Assembly: GCF_014207955.1 (NCBI RefSeq)
Contig: NZ_JACHLK010000018.1
Location: forward strand, 54,851 to 118,850
From: Acidovorax soli
GTDB taxonomy: Bacteria; Pseudomonadota; Gammaproteobacteria; Burkholderiales; Burkholderiaceae_C
Length of the DNA: 64,000 nt
Direction: 5' to 3'
This document shows positions 60,901 to 64,000 of this stretch, one piece after another. The notes under the pieces were generated by a model, which was not told the DNA's origin, searched no databases, and saw only the letters and a list, made by a program, of their open reading frames with translations. The stretch's first letter is position 1. Each line of letters opens with the position of its first letter. The position numbers and the translations under genes were made by a program.

Positions 60901-61127
60901 AGCAGCCCCTTGGCGCCATTGAGCTCCTCTTCGAGGATGCTGGTGACCGACTCCACCACCGTGGTGGCCGAGGCCCCCGGGTAGGTGGCGTAGACGGAGA
61001 TCTGCGGCGGCGCGACGTCCGGGAACTGCGAGACCGGCAGCGAAGGGATCGCCAGCAGGCCCGCCAGCGTGATGAAGATGGCCACGACCCAGGCAAGCTT
61101 GGGCCGGCCGATGAAGAATTTCGACAT
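57984..61127 (-). CDS. RND multidrug efflux pump, HAE1 (AcrB/MexB-like)
   Basis: This is a 1047-residue inner-membrane proton/drug antiporter. The N-terminus MSKFFIGRPKLAWVVAIFIT and SQFPDVAPPQISVYATYPGA are AcrB-like. The proton-relay Asp pair is in TM4 (GILVDDAIVVVENVERIM). The large periplasmic loops, and the second half starting near residue 540, are complete. It follows the adaptor gene by 59 bases. Confidence 0.96.
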   Translation of the reverse strand: MSKFFIGRPKLAWVVAIFITLAGLLAIPSLPVSQFPDVAPPQISVYATYPGASATTVVESVTSILEEELNGAKGLLYFESSSSSGTGEISVTFQPGTDPALAQVDVQNRLKKAESRLPAAVTQQGLQVEQANSGFLLIYSLTYKGDAADRDVVGLADYAVRHINNEIRRLPGVGKLQFFGSEAAMRVWLDPKKLLGYGLSVADVNTAIAAQNVQVPAGSFGGRPGTVEQELTATLAVKGMLESPEEFGRIVLRANADGSSVRLADVARLEIGRQDYSVESRQDGRKAVAAAVQLTPGGNAIQTANAVKARLAELSVALPADMEYSIAYDTSTFVKVAIEKVIHTLLEAMVLVFLVMFLFLQNFRYTLIPSIVVPVCLMGTFAVMYGLGFSVNMMTMFGMVLAIGILVDDAIVVVENVERIMATEGLPPREATIKAMGEVSGAIVGITLVLTAVFLPLAFMGGSVGVIYRQFSLALAVSILFSGFLALTLTPALCATLLKPIPQGHHEEKKGFFGAFNRGFGRLTERFDVLNHRLLRRTGRFMLVYLAIFAVLGFLYVRVPESFVPTEDQGYLIVDMQLPPGATYARTEKLVSEVDSYLMSREGMASAFSVLGFSFSGSGQNAALGFPNLKDWSERSAAQSPAAEAAALNERFAGSKDGTVMAVTPPPIEGLGNAGGFALRLQDRGGVGRAVLSQARDQLLQQANTSPLIAYAMMEGLQDAPQLRLDVDRAKAEALGVGFDVVNTAISTAYGSAMVNDFANAGRLQRVIVQADIKERMTPEGILALHVPSKTGVQVPLSSFITAHWETGPVQLSRYNGYPAFKISGDAAPGHSTGEAMAELERIVAGLPQGIGYEWTGLSLQERAAGGQAPFLFALAILAVFLLLVALYESWAVPMAVMLIVPIGALGAVLAVTVTGMSNDVYFKVGLITIIGLAAKNAILIVEFAKSLHEQGLSLVEAAVQAARLRLRPIVMTSLAFILGVVPLVLASGAGAASQRSLGTGVIGGMLSATVLGVVFVPIFFVWVLSLFARRKVASASAATSEPIAVK

Positions 61128-61186
61128 GGTGGTTTACGGGCCCCGGTGGCGGGGCGCTGAACGGTGTGCGGTGGCGGCGCGGTGGA

Positions 61187-62377
61187 TCACAGCACGGCCT
61201 TGTTGGATGCGGGCGCGGGGGCCTGGGCTGCGGGCGCGGGGGGCGCGGCCTCGGCCGCCTGGTCGCCTGCGTTGACGGCCGGGCCGCCGACGATCACCTT
61301 GTCCCCGGCCGCCAGGCCCGAGAGGATGTGCCAGTCGGCACCGACCATGGTGCCGGCCTGCACGGGGCGCGCCTGCACCTTGCCGTCGGAGCCGAGCACC
61401 ATCACCTGCGCGCGCCCTTCGGTGTCGCGCTTCACGGCGCGCTGGGGCACCAGCACGGCGGCTGGGTCCGTGGCCTGGGGGCTGCGCACGCGCACGTACA
61501 TGCCGGGCAGCAGCAGGGCGTCCTGGTTGGGGAACTCGCCGCGCAACGAGATCTGGCCGCTGCTGCGGTCCACCGTGACGTCGGCAAACACCAGGCGGCC
61601 CTCGCGCGTCTGGCGCGCGCCTTCCACGCTGAGCACCAGGGGGGCCGCCTGCGGCTTGCCCGCGGCCTGGGCCTCCCTGGCGCGCACCACGTCGGCCACG
61701 GGCTGGGTGAAGTCGGCATAGATGGGGTGCAACTGCTGGATGGTGGCCAGCGCTGTCGCCTCGCCCTGGCCGACCAGGGCCCCTTCGGTCACGGCTGCGC
61801 GGCCAATGCGTCCGGCAATGGGCGCCGTGACCCGCGTGTAGCCCAGGTTCAGCTGGGCCGTCTGCACATCGGCCAGGGCCGAGGTGCGTGCGGCCTGCGC
61901 GCTCTTGAGCGCGGTCTGGGCCGTGTCCAGGTCCTGCTGGCTCACGGCCTCGACCTTGGCCAGCGGGGTGTAGCGTTTGACCACGGCCTGCGCGTCGCCC
62001 ACGGCGGCATCGGCCTTGGCCAGTTCGCCCTCGGCCCGTGCCAGTGCCGCCCTGTAGGGCGCCGGGTCGATGCTGAACAGCAACTGGCCGGCCTGGATGT
62101 CGGCCCCTTCCTGGAAATGCCGCTTGAGCACGATGCCGGCCACCCGGGCGCGCACCTCGGCCACCCGCGCGGCGGCAATGCGGCCCGGCAGCTCCTGCGT
62201 GATCGCCAGCGGCCGGGGCTGAACCACCAGCACCTCGACGGCCGCCGGCCCTGCCGCCTGCGGTGCGCCCCCGGGGGCACCGCCCCCGCCGTTGCCGCAT
62301 GCGCCCAGCAGCGCTGCGGCAGCCACTGCCGCCAGGGCCCGCAGCCCTCGCGCCCTGCCCATGTTGATCTTGTCCAT
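61187..62377 (-). CDS. RND efflux periplasmic adaptor (membrane fusion protein)
   Basis: This is a 396-residue lipoprotein adaptor. The signal ends AAAALLGACGNGGGG with a lipobox. The barrel-sandwich and alpha-hairpin regions show VAGIVLKRHFQEGADIQAGQ and LNLGYTRVTAPIAGRIGRAA. The C-terminus is Ala-rich. It is the first gene of the operon. AAGGAC precedes the ATG. Divergent from the TetR gene. Confidence 0.95.
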   Translation of the reverse strand: MDKINMGRARGLRALAAVAAAALLGACGNGGGGAPGGAPQAAGPAAVEVLVVQPRPLAITQELPGRIAAARVAEVRARVAGIVLKRHFQEGADIQAGQLLFSIDPAPYRAALARAEGELAKADAAVGDAQAVVKRYTPLAKVEAVSQQDLDTAQTALKSAQAARTSALADVQTAQLNLGYTRVTAPIAGRIGRAAVTEGALVGQGEATALATIQQLHPIYADFTQPVADVVRAREAQAAGKPQAAPLVLSVEGARQTREGRLVFADVTVDRSSGQISLRGEFPNQDALLLPGMYVRVRSPQATDPAAVLVPQRAVKRDTEGRAQVMVLGSDGKVQARPVQAGTMVGADWHILSGLAAGDKVIVGGPAVNAGDQAAEAAPPAPAAQAPAPASNKAVL

Positions 62378-62439
62378 TGTGTGAGTCCTTGGTCATGCGT
62401 GCGGAATCTCCCGCAGCTCGAAAGATGAATCATAAACCC

Positions 62440-62463
62440 AAATGAATCTTTTTTGATTCATTT
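62440..62463. promoter_or_regulatory. Palindromic TetR operator candidate
   Basis: AAATGAATC-TTTTTT-GATTCATTT is a perfect 9-bp inverted repeat with a 6-bp spacer. It lies 62 bases before the efflux adaptor start and 132 bases before the tetR start, in a distinctly AT-rich gap. A further ATGAATC at 62425-62431 may be an extra half-site. Confidence 0.7.
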
Positions 62464-62595
62464 TCAACTTTACAAGGTCATTTGAGTTTTTTGATGACAG
62501 AATTGACGGAGCATGCACAAAATGGGGCCAAAATTGCGGGCAACGGCCTGTTCAGGTTCACAAGAAGCCCTTGAGGCAAAAAGGCGCCCACGACC

Positions 62596-63177
62596 ATGAC
62601 CCCCTCTTCCTCTGCCGACGCGAAAGCGGCCGACGACGACCACCGCCTGATGGCCGCGCTGGCCCTGGCCCTGGTGGACAAGCCGCGTGCCACCCTGCAG
62701 GAGCTGGCCAAGGCCGTGGGCGTGAGCAAGGCCACGCTGTACCGCTTCTGCAAGACGCGGGATGAGTTGATCGCCCGGCTGATGGCGCACGGCGCGCAGC
62801 TGATGCGCCGCGCGCTGGCCGATGCGCGGCTGGACGAGGGCACGCCGCGCGAGGCCCTGCAGCGCGTGATCCAGGGCCAGCTGGTGCACCGCGAGATGGG
62901 CGCCTTCCTGATGTACTACTGGAAGCCCGACACGCTGAGCGACGAGCGCTGGGCCGACCAGTGGGACCAGTTCACCAAGGCGCTGGACGCCTTCTTCCTG
63001 CGCTGCCAGCGCACGGGCTACTTTCGCATCGACATCAGCGCGGCAGCGCTGACCGAATCATTGATCGCGCTTGTCGTCTGCATGATGGACGCCGAGCGCC
63101 TGGGCCGGGTGGCGCGGGGCGGCATGGCGGAGGTGGTGGAGACGATGTTTCTGCATGGGGCAACGGCGCACCCCTGA
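62596..63177 (+). CDS. TetR-family repressor of the RND operon
   Basis: This is a 193-residue TetR-type regulator. The helix-turn-helix is TLQELAKAVGVSKATLYRFC near residues 32-52; the C-terminal ligand domain follows. It is divergent from the efflux operon across a palindromic operator candidate, the standard arrangement for a pump repressor. The inducer is unknown. Confidence 0.93.
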   Translation: MTPSSSADAKAADDDHRLMAALALALVDKPRATLQELAKAVGVSKATLYRFCKTRDELIARLMAHGAQLMRRALADARLDEGTPREALQRVIQGQLVHREMGAFLMYYWKPDTLSDERWADQWDQFTKALDAFFLRCQRTGYFRIDISAAALTESLIALVVCMMDAERLGRVARGGMAEVVETMFLHGATAHP

Positions 63178-63231
63178 GGCGGTGCGCGCTCCCGAGATCC
63201 GGCTGTTGGTGGTTACTTCTGTTCCTTGCTG

Positions 63232-63906
63232 GAGGGCGGGAGCCGGGATGTGCGCCCGGCGGCGCACCTACCTTCTTTTGCTTCGTCAAAAGAAGGTAGG
63301 CCAAGAAAAGACGACCCCGCTGCCCGCGTCCCCCTCGCCCAGGGGCGAGGGGGCAGCCTGCGATGCTCGGTCCTGGGGTGCACCGTGGAACTCGCTGCGT
63401 TCCCCCTGCGGGCGAACTCCGCTCAGACATCCACGGTGAGTCAGACAACGATGCGCGTGTCCTTCGGCACGCGCTCACCCCAGGCCCTGCGCTTCTCGGC
63501 ACGGTCAGAAGGGGGTGGAAACGGGCTCCACACGGGCCATTGCTTCGCTCGGCCCAGGTTGCCTCGCTGCGCTTGGCCTGAGCAGGACGCTCGCGCCAGT
63601 TGCGTCGGCAGCGCGCAGCGCGAACCGACACCCGGCGCAGCTGCCATAGCAGCAGCCGTCCCTGTCCCCGCTCCCCACCCCTTCTGGCTGCGCCGAGAAG
63701 CGCAGGGCCTGGGGTGGGTGCGTGTGCCGAAGGACACACGCACTTCGTGGTCTAGCTCGTCGCGGATGTTTGAACGGAGTTTGGCCGCAGGCCAAACGAA
63801 GTGAGTTCCGCGACGCCACCCCAGGACCGAGCATCACAGGTTGCCCGTAGCGAAGCGAAGGGACGCAGACAGCGGGGCTGCCTTCTCTTTGGTGACTTTC
63901 TCTTGG
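63232..63906. repeat. Palindromic noncoding element, copy B, right outer arm missing
   Basis: This copy is collinear with copy A (28241-28960). Its left end GAGGGCGGGAGCCGGGATGT matches copy A with one change. Its stems use different bases but stay paired: 63268-63280 with 63287-63299, 63381-63388 with 63431-63438, 63759-63766 with 63807-63814, and 63779-63786 with 63790-63797. The right side stops at TCTTGG (63906), so the outer GC-rich arm is lost. The following bases become AT-rich. Short open frames within it are not protein-like. Confidence 0.82.
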
Positions 63907-63963
63907 AGGGTGTAGAAAAAACAAAATACAATCCTGCAGCCTTGATTGAACAGGAACAATGTG

Positions 63964-64000
63964 ATGGCAAGGACAGGCCGACCACCCGTAATTGCGCCGG
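63964..64000 (+). CDS. Start of an unknown gene, cut by the window edge
   Basis: An ATG at 63964, after AGGAACA, opens MARTGRPPVIAP. Only 12 codons are visible, so no function can be given. Proteins starting with MARxGRP are often small DNA-binding or phage/transposon-related proteins, but this is only a hint. It directly follows the truncated end of palindromic element B. Confidence 0.35.
   Translation, partial: MARTGRPPVIAP

Noticed and set aside
58281..61160. 959-codon open frame opposite the RND pump
   Set aside because: His/Gly/Arg-rich antisense shadow; the minus strand holds a full-length AcrB-like pump.
63035..63985. Open frames inside and around element B
   Set aside because: Same reason as for element A; products resemble those of copy A only because the DNA is repeated.

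Overview
The window is GC-rich DNA (roughly 65-70 % by eye) that reads as chromosome of a betaproteobacterium, most likely Comamonadaceae (Acidovorax or a close relative). The signs are Bug-type solute receptors without cognate transporter genes, an Fnr/hemN/cbb3-oxidase region, a matR-matA-matB malonate cluster, many LysR regulators, and the dense, mostly tail-to-head gene packing. No tRNA, rRNA, CRISPR array or complete insertion sequence was seen.

Layout. 1-3.6 kb: two c-di-GMP genes on the minus strand, an HD-GYP phosphodiesterase followed by a PAS/GGDEF/EAL protein that runs off the left edge. 3.8-6.8 kb: hemN with a TauE-like membrane protein, divergent from an Fnr regulator, with an FNR box between them. 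6.8-11.9 kb: a histidine phosphatase, a Bug receptor, an IclR regulator and a self-sufficient CYP116B-type P450 with a palindromic operator candidate before it. 11.9-17.2 kb: an unknown protein, a Tat amidase, and a LysR regulator divergent from a GST and an exported metallo-beta-lactamase-fold hydrolase. 17.2-18.5 kb: an AT-rich foreign gene for a PD-(D/E)XK-like nuclease. 18.5-28.2 kb: a LuxR regulator, then ccoI-S-N-O-Q-P-G-H for cbb3 oxidase and its assembly, with FNR boxes before ccoN and between ccoI and a universal stress protein. 28.2-29.0 kb: a 720-bp palindromic repeat element (copy A).

29.0-34.9 kb: a LysR regulator carrying an internal 39-bp duplication, an MFS exporter, two short-chain dehydrogenases and an AraC regulator. 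35.0-40.9 kb: a 995-residue exported beta-helix/FN3 protein divergent from a NarL-type response regulator and sensor kinase, with matching dyad sites on both sides. 41-43.5 kb: a DUF1801 protein, a Kelch protein and a LysR regulator. 43.5-49.6 kb: the malonate operon matR-matA-Bug-enoyl-CoA hydratase-matB. 49.9-53.2 kb: a DUF3060 lipoprotein, an OmpR/EnvZ-type two-component system, and a cupin gene broken by a 267-bp palindromic mobile element. 53.2-63.2 kb: an XRE/MmyB regulator, an epimerase-like protein, an esterase, a GNAT acetyltransferase, and a complete RND efflux operon with its TetR regulator. 63.2-64 kb: a second copy (B) of the palindromic element, then the first codons of an unknown gene.

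Functional links. The Fnr protein and three FNR boxes tie hemN, cbb3 oxidase, its copper ATPase and the stress protein into one low-oxygen regulon. The malonate genes make malonyl-CoA and decarboxylate it to acetyl-CoA. The item most likely to be undescribed is the large noncoding element present twice (28241-28960 and 63232-63906). Its stems differ in sequence between the copies yet stay self-complementary, which points to selection for, or templated maintenance of, a folded structure.
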